From assembly GCA_030684395.1 (NCBI GenBank), contig JAUXTT010000001.1:1-64000 (forward strand): a stretch of 64,000 bases of DNA, given 5' to 3'. A program made the position numbers and the translations under genes. The stretch is from Bacteroidota bacterium (lineage in GTDB: Bacteria > Bacteroidota > Bacteroidia > B-17B0 > Aurantibacillaceae). Numbering within the stretch: position 1 is the first letter of the stretch; every line of letters begins with the position of its first letter. Positions 21,257-30,200 of the stretch are shown here, piece by piece. The notes beneath the pieces were generated by a model. It saw nothing but the letters and a program-made list of their open reading frames with translations, had not been told where the DNA came from and did not search any database.

Positions 21257-22151
21257 GAGCCTTCCAATAAAGCAACTACAAAACATTGTTGTTAAGAATC
21301 ATCTTAAGAACTTTTTTTTGATTGCTTTGGGAATAAGTTCTGCAACTATCGGGTTAAAAGGGTTTCTTCTCTCAAATGATTTTCTGGATGGTGGTGTAAC
21401 GGGAATATCACTTCTTACTAATCAGCTAACCAATATAAACATCTCTATACTGATAGTTGCCATAAACATTCCATTTATATTTATAGGCTGGAAACAGATT
21501 TCTCTTGAGTTCGCTATAAAGACACTTATCTCAATTATTACATTGGCTATTTGTTTGTCTTTTATTGAAATCCCAATCAACATTGATAAAAAAACGGATA
21601 CGTTATTGATATCTGTTTTTGGTGGTTTTTTTTTAGGAGCCGGAATAGGGCTTTGTATCAGAGGAGGCAGTGTAATTGACGGAACGGAAATTCTAGCCAT
21701 AGCACTAAGTAAAAAATCCTCTCTTTCGGTTGGTGATGTTATTTCCATTATTAACATCATCATATTTTCATCTTCGGCGTATTTAGTTGGTATTAAAATC
21801 GCTTTGTATTCGATGCTAACTTATTTTGTGGCTTCTAAAACGGTTGATTTTGTTACTAATGGTATTGAAGAATATATTGGAATTACAGTGGTTTCAGAAA
21901 AAGCAGATGAAGTAAAAGACATTATTATAAAAAATTTAGGTCGGGGAGTTACAGTATATAAGGGCGAATCAGGATTTGGAAGCACGGGTCATAAAATCGA
22001 AGACAGAAAAATATTGTTTTGTGTGGTTACCCGATTGGAAACGCACAAAATTTTAGTTGAAATTGAAAAAGTGGATCCAAAGGCTTTTGTAATTCAACAT
22101 TCTATAAACGAAACCAAAGGCGGGATGATAAAAAAAAGGCCTTTGCATTGA
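21249..22151 (+). CDS. YitT family membrane protein
   Basis: I use the ATG at 21249, which lies inside the last codons of the exporter gene. The ORF track begins at a TTG 15 bp earlier. The product is 300 residues. Five or six membrane helices (NFFLIALGISSATIGLKGFLL, DTLLISVFGGFFLGAGIGLCIRGGSVIDG) form the YitT domain with its RGGS-DGTE signature, followed by a C-terminal DUF2179 domain (GRGVTVYKGESGFGSTG). This arrangement is standard for YitT proteins, whose role is still obscure. The overlap suggests coupled translation with the exporter. Confidence 0.88.
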   Translation: MTKSLPIKQLQNIVVKNHLKNFFLIALGISSATIGLKGFLLSNDFLDGGVTGISLLTNQLTNINISILIVAINIPFIFIGWKQISLEFAIKTLISIITLAICLSFIEIPINIDKKTDTLLISVFGGFFLGAGIGLCIRGGSVIDGTEILAIALSKKSSLSVGDVISIINIIIFSSSAYLVGIKIALYSMLTYFVASKTVDFVTNGIEEYIGITVVSEKADEVKDIIIKNLGRGVTVYKGESGFGSTGHKIEDRKILFCVVTRLETHKILVEIEKVDPKAFVIQHSINETKGGMIKKRPLH

Positions 22152-22152
22152 T

Positions 22153-23730
22153 TCAATCAAAACTCATGGTTCCCAGTCTAAATTTATTCTTTCCGGCAGC
22201 ATACATAAATATTGAATTGCTACTATTTTGATAACACAGGTTTGGTCGTAAAACTATTTTCTGAACGCTCTCCTTGAACAATCGTTCTGTTTTAAGCTCA
22301 CCGGTGCTACTTATGGTTGCTAACACGGTTACTCCGCCATACATGTTTACATACCTCTTGGGGCCATATTCATCACTACCTCTTAAATTTACAGGGTTGT
22401 CATTATAAATAAAATACAAATTACCTCCTTTGTAAAGAGAGACATAAGACATACTATAATCAATATCACAATTTTGGTCTTTTGGAATTATTCGTAGCCA
22501 GTTTATCTTCTGGTTTTCGTCGAGGTCAATAACTAAAATAATATCGCAGCCACGCGGCCAACGATTGTAATAATACGGAGAAACGTAATACCTGTTTCCC
22601 ATGTAATAATTATTGTAAAAACCATTCCAATCATTACCGTTTCCTCTTTGCTCGGCTATAATTTTTATGTGCCCATCACTTATTACAATATCATCTATTA
22701 CATAGTCGTTACCAGATTCATATGTTTGCCAACCTCTATTCTTCGTGAGTAATTCTTTCAGGTGATCACTCGTGAAATATTCAAGCACGGGCTCGCTAAA
22801 CTTTCCTCCTTCTCTATCAAAATACATGGTAAAGCAACCCTGAATATTTGCAAATTTTTTATTCCCCATAAAACCTGCAATGGCAAAGCCTTTGTTAGTA
22901 GCAACAACACGGATGTTGGAAGCAATATAATCAGGGTCTGCCGTTTCAATAGTATATTCCAAAACAGTTTTTGTTGCATGGGAATAATAAATAAGTTTAT
23001 GAGTAGTAGGAGTTGCCCCGTTTTTCGACTCAATAAAATCAGGTTTTCTACTATCAACTACCATTAATATATCATCGGCACTGTTTTGATTTATTGAAAC
23101 CAATTTACTCGACCTTGTTTCACTGCCCAATTGAAATTCCTTCTTTTCAATTAAACTCATGTTAGAATCCCAAAAACTGATAATGGTTTTTTGTTTTTTC
23201 GAATATAATCCGGTGCGGGTGAAATAGGTTATAAACTGCCCGTTTTCGTTATAAAACTTAGCATTGTATTCCCCTTTCGCGTCTTCACTATCTTTTGGGT
23301 TCGAATCCATTTTTTTTGTTGAAACAATATTCCCGTTTTTGGGATTAATCTCCGACAGGTAAAGATCAAAGGAGTTTTCCAGCTTGTTATTTTGTTGAGT
23401 AAAAGCAAACAGTTTATTTGAGTAAACGAAAAAATAAAGCACCCGTAAAGATTTCAGTGTATCATTGTGTAATAATTCTATTTCCTTAGAAAAAAGCAAA
23501 GCACCGGTCTTAGGGTTAATAGCATCAATAGTATGTATCTCTCTTAATTGAAACCCATAACCAAATCTGTACAAATAAATAGTTGAATCAATTTGCCCAA
23601 CCATATAATCGTGCCTTTTAGCATTATCAGGAACCTCCATGGTAGGCCCCCAGGAATATTTTTGTGCCGTTCCCGCTTTCGGAACAATAATAAAACTGAA
23701 CAAAATAATATAAAAAGCCGGCTTTAACAT
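22153..23730 (-). CDS. Hypothetical secreted protein
   Basis: 525 residues with an N-terminal signal sequence (FYIILFSFIIVPKAGTAQ). The body is rich in aromatic residues and beta strands (for example YYNNYYMGNRYYVSPYYYN), has no recognised catalytic motif, and reads like a beta-propeller-type secreted protein. It is not a type IX cargo, because no sorting domain is present at the C-terminus. Convergent with the yitT gene, with one base between the stops. No function can be given. Confidence 0.6.
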   Translation of the reverse strand: MLKPAFYIILFSFIIVPKAGTAQKYSWGPTMEVPDNAKRHDYMVGQIDSTIYLYRFGYGFQLREIHTIDAINPKTGALLFSKEIELLHNDTLKSLRVLYFFVYSNKLFAFTQQNNKLENSFDLYLSEINPKNGNIVSTKKMDSNPKDSEDAKGEYNAKFYNENGQFITYFTRTGLYSKKQKTIISFWDSNMSLIEKKEFQLGSETRSSKLVSINQNSADDILMVVDSRKPDFIESKNGATPTTHKLIYYSHATKTVLEYTIETADPDYIASNIRVVATNKGFAIAGFMGNKKFANIQGCFTMYFDREGGKFSEPVLEYFTSDHLKELLTKNRGWQTYESGNDYVIDDIVISDGHIKIIAEQRGNGNDWNGFYNNYYMGNRYYVSPYYYNRWPRGCDIILVIDLDENQKINWLRIIPKDQNCDIDYSMSYVSLYKGGNLYFIYNDNPVNLRGSDEYGPKRYVNMYGGVTVLATISSTGELKTERLFKESVQKIVLRPNLCYQNSSNSIFMYAAGKNKFRLGTMSFD

Positions 23731-23835
23731 GAGTCTATTTTATATTAAAATTAGGTACATAATATGGCTTTTGCAAACAATCTTCGGTATATAAATAGCT
23801 ATATTTGCCCTGCAAGATAATATAACAATTAACGG

Positions 23836-24291
23836 ATGAACATAGATTTTAAATATCAGGTGTACGAAACATGTTTGGCTGCCATAGATGGAAAAATAGA
23901 GCTGATGCAAAATGAGCTATTCAACATCATGGATGATGGAAATAATGAATCAAAAAGTTCGGCCGGCGATAAACACGAAACTTCCAAAGCCATGAATCAA
24001 TTGGAGCAGGAGAAATTAGCCGTTCAATTGGATGAGTTGGAAAAACAAAAGGCTGAATTACAAAAAATTGATCTAAGCCTTGATTTAGGATATATTATGA
24101 AAGGAAGTTTGGTTTTAACCAATCAAGGTTATTTATTTGTAGCTATTGGATTGGGTAAAGTAAAAGTGAAAGACAATTTAATTTTTGCCGTTTCTACTAC
24201 TTCGCCCTTAGGAAAAGAGATTATTGGACACAAGCGTAATGAAGAGGTGGAAGTGAATGGTATTAATTATGAAATAAAAAAGATCTGGTAA
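23836..24291 (+). CDS. GreA/GreB-like coiled-coil protein
   Basis: 151 residues. The N-terminal half (about 1-80) is a coiled coil with a central acidic/Ser turn (MDDGNNESKSSAGDKHETS). The C-terminal half (YIMKGSLVLTNQGYLFVAIGLGKV ... SPLGKEIIGHKRNEEVEVNGINYEI) resembles the GreA/GreB C-terminal domain, including SPLGKALLG-like text. I infer a transcript-cleavage-factor relative that may act in the RNA polymerase secondary channel. Such proteins are often mislabelled 3-oxoacyl-ACP synthase in Bacteroidota. A TATATTTG -7 box lies about 30 bp upstream (23800-23807). Confidence 0.65.
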   Translation: MNIDFKYQVYETCLAAIDGKIELMQNELFNIMDDGNNESKSSAGDKHETSKAMNQLEQEKLAVQLDELEKQKAELQKIDLSLDLGYIMKGSLVLTNQGYLFVAIGLGKVKVKDNLIFAVSTTSPLGKEIIGHKRNEEVEVNGINYEIKKIW

Positions 24292-24366
24292 CAAAAACCT
24301 GATTTAAGGTATGATTTTTGCTTTTTCAGGGCGCCTCTAAAAATATCGAATCAAAAAACAATTGAT

Positions 24367-25692
24367 ATGAAAAAATTCTTACAAAGTAAAGTATTCAAAT
24401 TAATAGCTTCAGTAGGTTTAGCTATTCTAATTTTCTTTATTTGTCCGCCCTGCTATAGTAAAATGTGGCTAGGTGGAATTTTAGCTTTACTGCTGATCTT
24501 CATAAACGCATCCGATTTTTTCGCACGTTTTACCTGGTTAACTCATGTGTGCAGGTTTTTAGTTGGAGGTTTGTTTATCTTCTCAGGCTGGATCAAAGCA
24601 AACGACACGGTTGGCTTCGGATACAAACTGGAAGAATATTTTGAAGTTTTTAAAGAGGCAACAGGCTGGGGAATGTTTGAATCCTTTGCTCACATTGCGC
24701 AACCACTGGCAACAGTTATCTGTATCTCCGAAATGGCTTTGGGCTTTTTACTTTTAATTGGTTTATTACGCAACTTAACATTATGGTTATTAATGTTGCA
24801 GATCGTGTTCTTTACTTTCCTTACCTTTTATTCGGCATGTTTCAATAAGGTTACTACCTGCGGTTGTTTCGGCGATTTCCTTGTACTTAAACCATGGACC
24901 TCTTTCGGAAAAGATGTGGTACTATTGGTTTTGATCACACTCTTATTTGTCGGAAAAGAGAATATCAATCCTTTATTCAACAGGAACTTCATTAATACAT
25001 CTCTTGCAACAGTATTTGTCATTTTATCAACCTGGTTTCCAATATACACCTTCCGTAACTTGCCCGTAAAGGATTTTAGGGCCTATGCTCCGGGCAAAAG
25101 TATTTGTGATGGAATGAAACCCGGACCAAAGTTTAAACCTGCAGTATACGAATCACGTTTTATTTACAAGAATATTAAAACAGGTGAGAAAAAAGAATTC
25201 ACAGATAAAAATTACCCATGGCAAGACACTTTGAACTGGGCTTATGATTCAGCCTTGGGTTCTATGGAAATTACTCCTGCAGAAGATGCTCCTAAAATTG
25301 TTGATTTTAGTTTGAGTGATATGGATGGAAACCTGATTACAGACAGTATATTGAATATGAAGGGTTACAGCTTCTATATTGTTTACTGGAATTTAGACAA
25401 AGCAGAAAATGATGCGAGTGTTCATGCAAGAATTAATGACTTTTATGAATTGTGTAAGAAAAACAATATTCCTATTATGGCATTAACATCTTCGAGTACT
25501 GATCAAATCAATGATTTTAAACACAAACACAATGCATTGTATGATTTTGTAAGTGCAGATGGAACCGTTTTAAAAACAATGATCCGCTCAAATCCGGGAT
25601 TGATGCTAATGAAAGATTGTAAAGTTATTGCCAACTGGCATTATAACAACTGGCCTTCTTTTAGCGAAACAAAAGATAACTACATGAAGTAG
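24367..25692 (+). CDS. BT_3928-like DoxX membrane protein with thioredoxin-like domain
   Basis: 441 residues. An N-terminal run of about seven membrane helices contains the DoxX/MauE-type features RFLVGGLFIFSGWIKANDTVGFGYKLEEYF and TTCGCFGDFLVLKPWTSFGKD, the latter with a close Cys pair. The C-terminal part from about residue 305 (PKIVDFSLSDMDGNLITD) looks like a thioredoxin-like fold without a CxxC. This fusion matches the BT_3928 family of Bacteroidota. A role in membrane redox or thiol handling is likely by family but not shown here. Same strand and close to cysQ downstream. Confidence 0.75.
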   Translation: MKKFLQSKVFKLIASVGLAILIFFICPPCYSKMWLGGILALLLIFINASDFFARFTWLTHVCRFLVGGLFIFSGWIKANDTVGFGYKLEEYFEVFKEATGWGMFESFAHIAQPLATVICISEMALGFLLLIGLLRNLTLWLLMLQIVFFTFLTFYSACFNKVTTCGCFGDFLVLKPWTSFGKDVVLLVLITLLFVGKENINPLFNRNFINTSLATVFVILSTWFPIYTFRNLPVKDFRAYAPGKSICDGMKPGPKFKPAVYESRFIYKNIKTGEKKEFTDKNYPWQDTLNWAYDSALGSMEITPAEDAPKIVDFSLSDMDGNLITDSILNMKGYSFYIVYWNLDKAENDASVHARINDFYELCKKNNIPIMALTSSSTDQINDFKHKHNALYDFVSADGTVLKTMIRSNPGLMLMKDCKVIANWHYNNWPSFSETKDNYMK

Positions 25693-25759
25693 CAGGCCAA
25701 TTTGATGATGTATTGATTTGATAATTTGAAAATGAATCCATACTTTCAATTCTTAATTT

Positions 25760-26581
25760 ATGATTCTTAATTCTCTTCTATATTCTGCCATTCAAGCCTC
25801 TGTTAAAGCAGGTAAACATATTGAATACGTTTATCAGCATCCGGTGGAGATAGAATACAAGAGTGATGACACACCTGTTACGATCGCTGATAAACAAGCC
25901 AATGAGATCATTGAAAAAGAATTAATCATTACAGGCATTCAAGTTTTGGGAGAAGAAGGAATTCATCATTCCTATGAAGAAAGAAAAAACTGGAGTCAAC
26001 TATGGATAGTTGATCCATTGGATGGGACAAAAGAATTCATTAATCGTAATGGTGAGTTTACAGTTAACATTGCCCTCGCTGAAAATGGTGAACCTACAAT
26101 CGGAGTGATTTTCTCCCCTATTTTTAAAGATCTGTATTTTGCTTCCAAAGAGGTGGGCTCTTATAAATTAGACAGGCATGTGTACGTAGAGAATATAGAC
26201 AAATTTGCAAACCTTACACTAGAAGAAATTATTTCGCTTTCTATCAAACTTCCTTTACAACAATTACCTGAAGTTCATACCATAGTGGCAAGCCGCTCAC
26301 ATCCTAACGTAGAAACGAAACACTATATTCAAAACCGTAAACAGGAAAAAGACAAGGTAGAACTTATTTATACAGGTAGCAGTATTAAGATGTGTTTGAT
26401 TGCAGAAGGCAAAGCCCACGAATACCCACGTTATGGAAGAACAATGGAATGGGACACCTGCGCAGGTAACTGTATCTTAAAATACGCTGGTGGTGAGATT
26501 ATTTCTTTGGAAGATAATTTACCCCTTCGTTACAATAAAGAAAACATTGAGAATCCCCACTTCCTGGCATTCCGACAATAG
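25760..26581 (+). CDS. cysQ: 3'(2'),5'-bisphosphate nucleotidase
   Basis: 273 residues, standard for CysQ. It removes the 3'-phosphate from PAP (and PAPS), the by-product of sulfate assimilation. The metal-binding motif DPLDGT lies at 85-90, preceded by LGEEG (63-67) and followed by the second motif YGRTMEWDTCAGNCIL near 228-243. It belongs to the lithium-sensitive Mg-dependent phosphatase family. It has no sulfur-assimilation neighbour here. A hairpin repeat starts one base after its stop codon. Confidence 0.9.
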   Translation: MILNSLLYSAIQASVKAGKHIEYVYQHPVEIEYKSDDTPVTIADKQANEIIEKELIITGIQVLGEEGIHHSYEERKNWSQLWIVDPLDGTKEFINRNGEFTVNIALAENGEPTIGVIFSPIFKDLYFASKEVGSYKLDRHVYVENIDKFANLTLEEIISLSIKLPLQQLPEVHTIVASRSHPNVETKHYIQNRKQEKDKVELIYTGSSIKMCLIAEGKAHEYPRYGRTMEWDTCAGNCILKYAGGEIISLEDNLPLRYNKENIENPHFLAFRQ

Positions 26582-26691
26582 CACGCAGATGACACTGATT
26601 TTTTATGATCTTAGATGATTTGTATAATATCACTGTGCTTAACAACTTACTAAATCATAATAAATCTACCTGATCAGCGTCATCTGCGTGC
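26581..26691. repeat. Inverted repeat behind cysQ
   Basis: The arms 26581-26599 (GCACGCAGATGACACTGAT) and 26673-26691 pair at 18 of 19 positions around an AT-rich 73-bp centre with further partial pairing. The arm sequence is of the type seen as interspersed intergenic repeats in Bacteroidota. It may also end cysQ transcription, but no T-run adjoins the stem. Confidence 0.6.
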
Positions 26692-26741
26692 CATAAAAAT
26701 AATTTGTAACTTTTTTTAACGTTCTGCATTATAATTTACAA

Positions 26742-27503
26742 ATGCAGAACTTAATCGCCATATCACTGACCTGTTTATTCACTTTCAGTCCTCCCCAGGC
26801 GGTTAAATACGATGTGCTTTTTGCAGATGAATATAAAAACGCGCTTAACTATACTTCAAAAAATGTAGATGCGTTTAAACAATCTTCTATCAAATACAAT
26901 AACGATCCGCAATTACTTACTTCCATTGTATTTCCGGAACTGATGCGTTATTCACTTATCAAAGATATTCTGGAAACAAGTGCGTTGGAACTCGCATACA
27001 TTGACGGAGGTTGTGAAGTGGCAGATTTTTCTATCGGACGTTTTCAAATGAAACCCTCTTTTGTTGAAGATCTTGAACGACAAATTGAAACGAACGATTC
27101 ATTAAAGAAAGTATATTCCATTATCCTATCTTTCAAATCAAGTGAAGAGAAAACTATACGTGCAGAGCGTTTGAAAAGATTAAGCTCTTTGAACTGGCAG
27201 GTAATTTATCTCAACTGTTTCGCTTCTGTGGTTAAAAATAAATTCCCTGAGCAAACATTTGCTACTGTATCCGATAAGATCATGTTCTACTCTTCAGCTT
27301 ATAATGGCGGTTATCACAAAACCGCTAAGCAGATCGTGAACAATGAATGTGCAAAGTATTATCCTTATGGCACAAAATACAAAGGTGATCAATATTCGTA
27401 TGCAGCTGTAGCCGATTATTTTTACATAAAAACTTACAAGCAGAAGACGCTTTCTCTCAAACCAGACCGCGAAGCAGCATTGATGCCTTTGAAAAACAAG
27501 TAG
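26742..27503 (+). CDS. Secreted protein, possibly lysozyme/transglycosylase-like
   Basis: 253 residues with a short N-terminal signal (IAISLTCLFTFSPPQA). The text SIGRFQMKPSFVEDL resembles the GxMQ(I)xPxxxxxL segment of lytic transglycosylases, and FYSSAYNGGYHKTAKQI resembles their AYNaGxxxv motif. The Glu in IVFPELMRY could be catalytic. On that basis I infer a peptidoglycan-cleaving enzyme of the SLT fold, at moderate confidence only. Followed 29 bp later by a lipoprotein gene on the same strand. Confidence 0.55.
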   Translation: MQNLIAISLTCLFTFSPPQAVKYDVLFADEYKNALNYTSKNVDAFKQSSIKYNNDPQLLTSIVFPELMRYSLIKDILETSALELAYIDGGCEVADFSIGRFQMKPSFVEDLERQIETNDSLKKVYSIILSFKSSEEKTIRAERLKRLSSLNWQVIYLNCFASVVKNKFPEQTFATVSDKIMFYSSAYNGGYHKTAKQIVNNECAKYYPYGTKYKGDQYSYAAVADYFYIKTYKQKTLSLKPDREAALMPLKNK

Positions 27504-27532
27504 AGAATCAATAACAGTAAAACCAACACCAC

Positions 27533-28996
27533 ATGAAAACCACAAAACAAATTACTCTCTACGCGGGAGTAGGAATTCTATTCGTTATTTTATTGTTTGC
27601 CGCCTGCAACAATCAAGCTAAATTAACTACTACAGAATCTATTTCCGTTTTAAAGCCTGCCTTTAAAGGAATAGACATTGCTTCTTCCAATTTTATTATT
27701 GACCCATCGGTTACGGATACCATCACAACAACACGTGGATCAAAGATCATTATTCCTGCGGGAGCATTGCAGGACGCAGAAGGAAATCCGGTAAAGGAAC
27801 CCTGCATTATCTCTTACAGGGAATTTATGGATCCGGCTGATATTATGTTATCAGGAATTCCTATGAATTTTAAAAACAAAGATGCAAACATCAGCAAAAA
27901 TTTTACCTCAGCAGGCATGTTTGAGTTAACGGGAAAAACCCAAAGTGGGAAAGAAATTAGTGTTTCAACTCAAAATCCTTTGTCTGTGCAACTAGCATCT
28001 AATGTTAGTAAAGCGGGGTATTCTAACTTTTACCTCAACGAACAAACGGGCGAATGGGTTTACACAGGCGAAGAACAAATGATCAAAAACTTAGACAAGA
28101 TAAATTTGAACGAGCAGATAGAGAAACTAAAAAAAGTAAGTGCATTTGCAGGAAAAAATTATTTTGTAATGAGTACCTCAGCGATGCTCGATATTTTTTA
28201 TAACGACAACAGAGATAAAATTTACAGATACTACGATCAAAAGAAACCACGTTTACCAAAACGTTTGTTAAAATATGGCGTAAAATCAAGTGAGCTGTAT
28301 TGTTGGAATAACGTTATTCTGAACAAAAAGGAGGAGGCTGCCAGCTTTATTGTATGGGAAAATGTAAGTGGTAAAAAATTTCCTGATTGGACAAAAGGAA
28401 TGAGTGCACAAGTTGAAAACATCAATGGCAATTTACATGTACTAAAAGTGAGCACTGAAGGGAAAGACACATTTAAAACAAAGATCCGTTCTGTAATGCG
28501 CATCAAACACCTGTTTGCCTTTGCTCCTGAATACTGGGCCAGCAGCCATGATGAAGCAATGGAGAAAATAAAACAAGAAGAAAAAAGAATGGCAGCAATG
28601 GCGGATGTTTTCAGAACATTGGAAGTAAGCAAATTCGGGATCTATAATTGTGATAAATTTTACAGTGTCCCTGAAGCATTTGTAATAAAAGCGCACTTTA
28701 TTTTCCCAGCAGGTAACGAAACTTTTAAACCTGAAAAAATATATTATGTAAGCAACAGGGATAAAAGTTTAATCACTTACACATACGATGAGTTAACAGA
28801 AATAACTCTGTGCAAAGATCCAAGCGCAGTATTGTTGACTGTTTTAAACAACAACATGCTTGCAGAAGTTTCCGCTAACACACTTGTAACTATTAATGGA
28901 AATAAAAACGTAAAACAGCAGCACACTTTTAGCTTTAAGGAGAAAGCGAAAATAAACTCACCGGAGGATATTAAAAAGTATTTCAGGAATAGTTAG
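27533..28996 (+). CDS. Lipoprotein of unknown function
   Basis: 487 residues. The signal peptide ends in a lipobox (LLFAAC), so Cys25 should be lipidated. A beta-rich region near 70-160 (TTRGSKIIIPAGALQDAEGNPV) resembles the ZU5-like start seen in many Bacteroidota lipoproteins. The C-terminal part is Lys-rich with no catalytic pattern. Probably in an operon with the preceding secreted gene. Confidence 0.65.
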   Translation: MKTTKQITLYAGVGILFVILLFAACNNQAKLTTTESISVLKPAFKGIDIASSNFIIDPSVTDTITTTRGSKIIIPAGALQDAEGNPVKEPCIISYREFMDPADIMLSGIPMNFKNKDANISKNFTSAGMFELTGKTQSGKEISVSTQNPLSVQLASNVSKAGYSNFYLNEQTGEWVYTGEEQMIKNLDKINLNEQIEKLKKVSAFAGKNYFVMSTSAMLDIFYNDNRDKIYRYYDQKKPRLPKRLLKYGVKSSELYCWNNVILNKKEEAASFIVWENVSGKKFPDWTKGMSAQVENINGNLHVLKVSTEGKDTFKTKIRSVMRIKHLFAFAPEYWASSHDEAMEKIKQEEKRMAAMADVFRTLEVSKFGIYNCDKFYSVPEAFVIKAHFIFPAGNETFKPEKIYYVSNRDKSLITYTYDELTEITLCKDPSAVLLTVLNNNMLAEVSANTLVTINGNKNVKQQHTFSFKEKAKINSPEDIKKYFRNS

Positions 28997-29000
28997 AATG

Positions 29001-29062
29001 GGGCGAGTACCGGGTTGTTCTCTGCACTGATACTGCTTCCGGGCTTCCCGGTATAAACGCCC
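29001..29062. repeat. Long inverted repeat between convergent genes
   Basis: GGGCGAGTACCGGG (29001-29014) and CCCGGTATAAACGCCC (29047-29062) can pair with small bulges around a 32-nt loop. It lies between convergent genes but has no adjoining T-run, so it may be an attenuating hairpin or a remnant repeat, not a standard terminator. Confidence 0.4.
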
Positions 29063-29126
29063 AAATACTGATCAATAAAGTATTGTATAGTTAAGATACT
29101 ATTTCATTTACATTATTACAAATCAT

Positions 29127-29414
29127 TCAAAACAATTTGCATATAACTTTATGATCTGTAACAACGAAAAATACTACCCACATAATTGCACTAAGCAGGC
29201 TAAGTAAACAAGCCATAACAATCCGTTTCCAAACATGGATTGAGGTATGAAAAAAAGGGATCAGGAAATTACCCAGCAAACAAATCAATCCTGTAATAAA
29301 ATAGATCTCACCGCCCGGTTTGCAAGAGTATGAAGCAGTAATGACAGCAAGAATTACCTGAATAATATGTAGGAGAACAAAAGCACTAATTAAAATCACA
29401 CTTTTTGTTTTCAT
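29127..29414 (-). CDS. Small membrane protein
   Basis: 95 residues with three hydrophobic helices (SVILISAFVLLHIIQVILAVI, YFITGLICLLGNFLIPFF, IVMACLLSLLSAIMWVVFFVV). No family is recognised. The start lies 12 bp downstream of the methyltransferase stop on the same strand, so the two are likely co-transcribed. Confidence 0.6.
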   Translation of the reverse strand: MKTKSVILISAFVLLHIIQVILAVITASYSCKPGGEIYFITGLICLLGNFLIPFFHTSIHVWKRIVMACLLSLLSAIMWVVFFVVTDHKVICKLF

Positions 29415-29426
29415 TGACGCCGGGTT

Positions 29427-30149
29427 TTACTTCACCTTAAAAGCAACAAAGAAATAATTGTTTGCCGCTGCGATTAATTCAAGATCGATATAGAATGAAC
29501 GAACAAAATCAGTGTAAGCCAAAAATTCACTCTGGGGAACGGCAAACTCATCAAACATAATGATATCACCTTTTTTTAGGTAAGGTGCAAGCATAGTTAA
29601 TACGTAAAGTGTAGCAGAGTATAGATCCGCATCCAGGTGAATTACCTTTCTTTTAGAATTATCCTGCTTCAATTTCTCAATAAACCCGGGAAGTGTTTGC
29701 TGAAATAAACCGGTATAAAATGTAACCCGCTTATCATCAATCCCGGGTGGTTTATTTCCGTTACTCATGGCGCCTGCCTTAAACGGACCCCAATCTTCTG
29801 GCAAACCTGTAAATGTATCAAAGCCATGAAACTCTGCTTCTGCATTTGTATTATGCTCCACCCACCATTTAAAAGACTGCCCCGCAGCTACACCAAACTC
29901 CAGGTAATTAATTCTATCATTTACTTTTTCCTCTTCAAAAAGAAATTCATAAAGCTTATAACGCTTACTGTAATCCCATCCTTTTGTATAGAAGTCATTA
30001 AACTTAATCTTTGGTTGTTTGCGATGCCATTCAGAAATCTTTGAAAGATAAATGATGTTCAACATCCCGTGTTTAAATGGGACAAATCGGTGCAAGCCTC
30101 TACGAATAAAGTTTGCTTTAAATTTTCGTATGAATGATAAACTTGCCAT
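29427..30149 (-). CDS. TylF/MycF-like class I methyltransferase
   Basis: 240 residues. The SAM-binding glycine motif is NYLEFGVAAGQSFKWW; HGFDTFTGLPEDWG and VIHLDADLYSATLYVL are characteristic of the macrocin O-methyltransferase (TylF) family, as is the closing KKGDIIMFDEFAV. It would transfer a methyl group to a sugar or hydroxyl, but the acceptor is unknown. No sugar-biosynthesis genes lie nearby. It is followed by a small membrane protein gene, and the restriction enzyme gene ends 51 bp upstream of its start. Confidence 0.8.
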   Translation of the reverse strand: MASLSFIRKFKANFIRRGLHRFVPFKHGMLNIIYLSKISEWHRKQPKIKFNDFYTKGWDYSKRYKLYEFLFEEEKVNDRINYLEFGVAAGQSFKWWVEHNTNAEAEFHGFDTFTGLPEDWGPFKAGAMSNGNKPPGIDDKRVTFYTGLFQQTLPGFIEKLKQDNSKRKVIHLDADLYSATLYVLTMLAPYLKKGDIIMFDEFAVPQSEFLAYTDFVRSFYIDLELIAAANNYFFVAFKVK

Positions 30150-30200
30150 TGGGTATTTCTGGTTTCTGGTTTTTTATTTCTTGTTTATAGGATATATACC

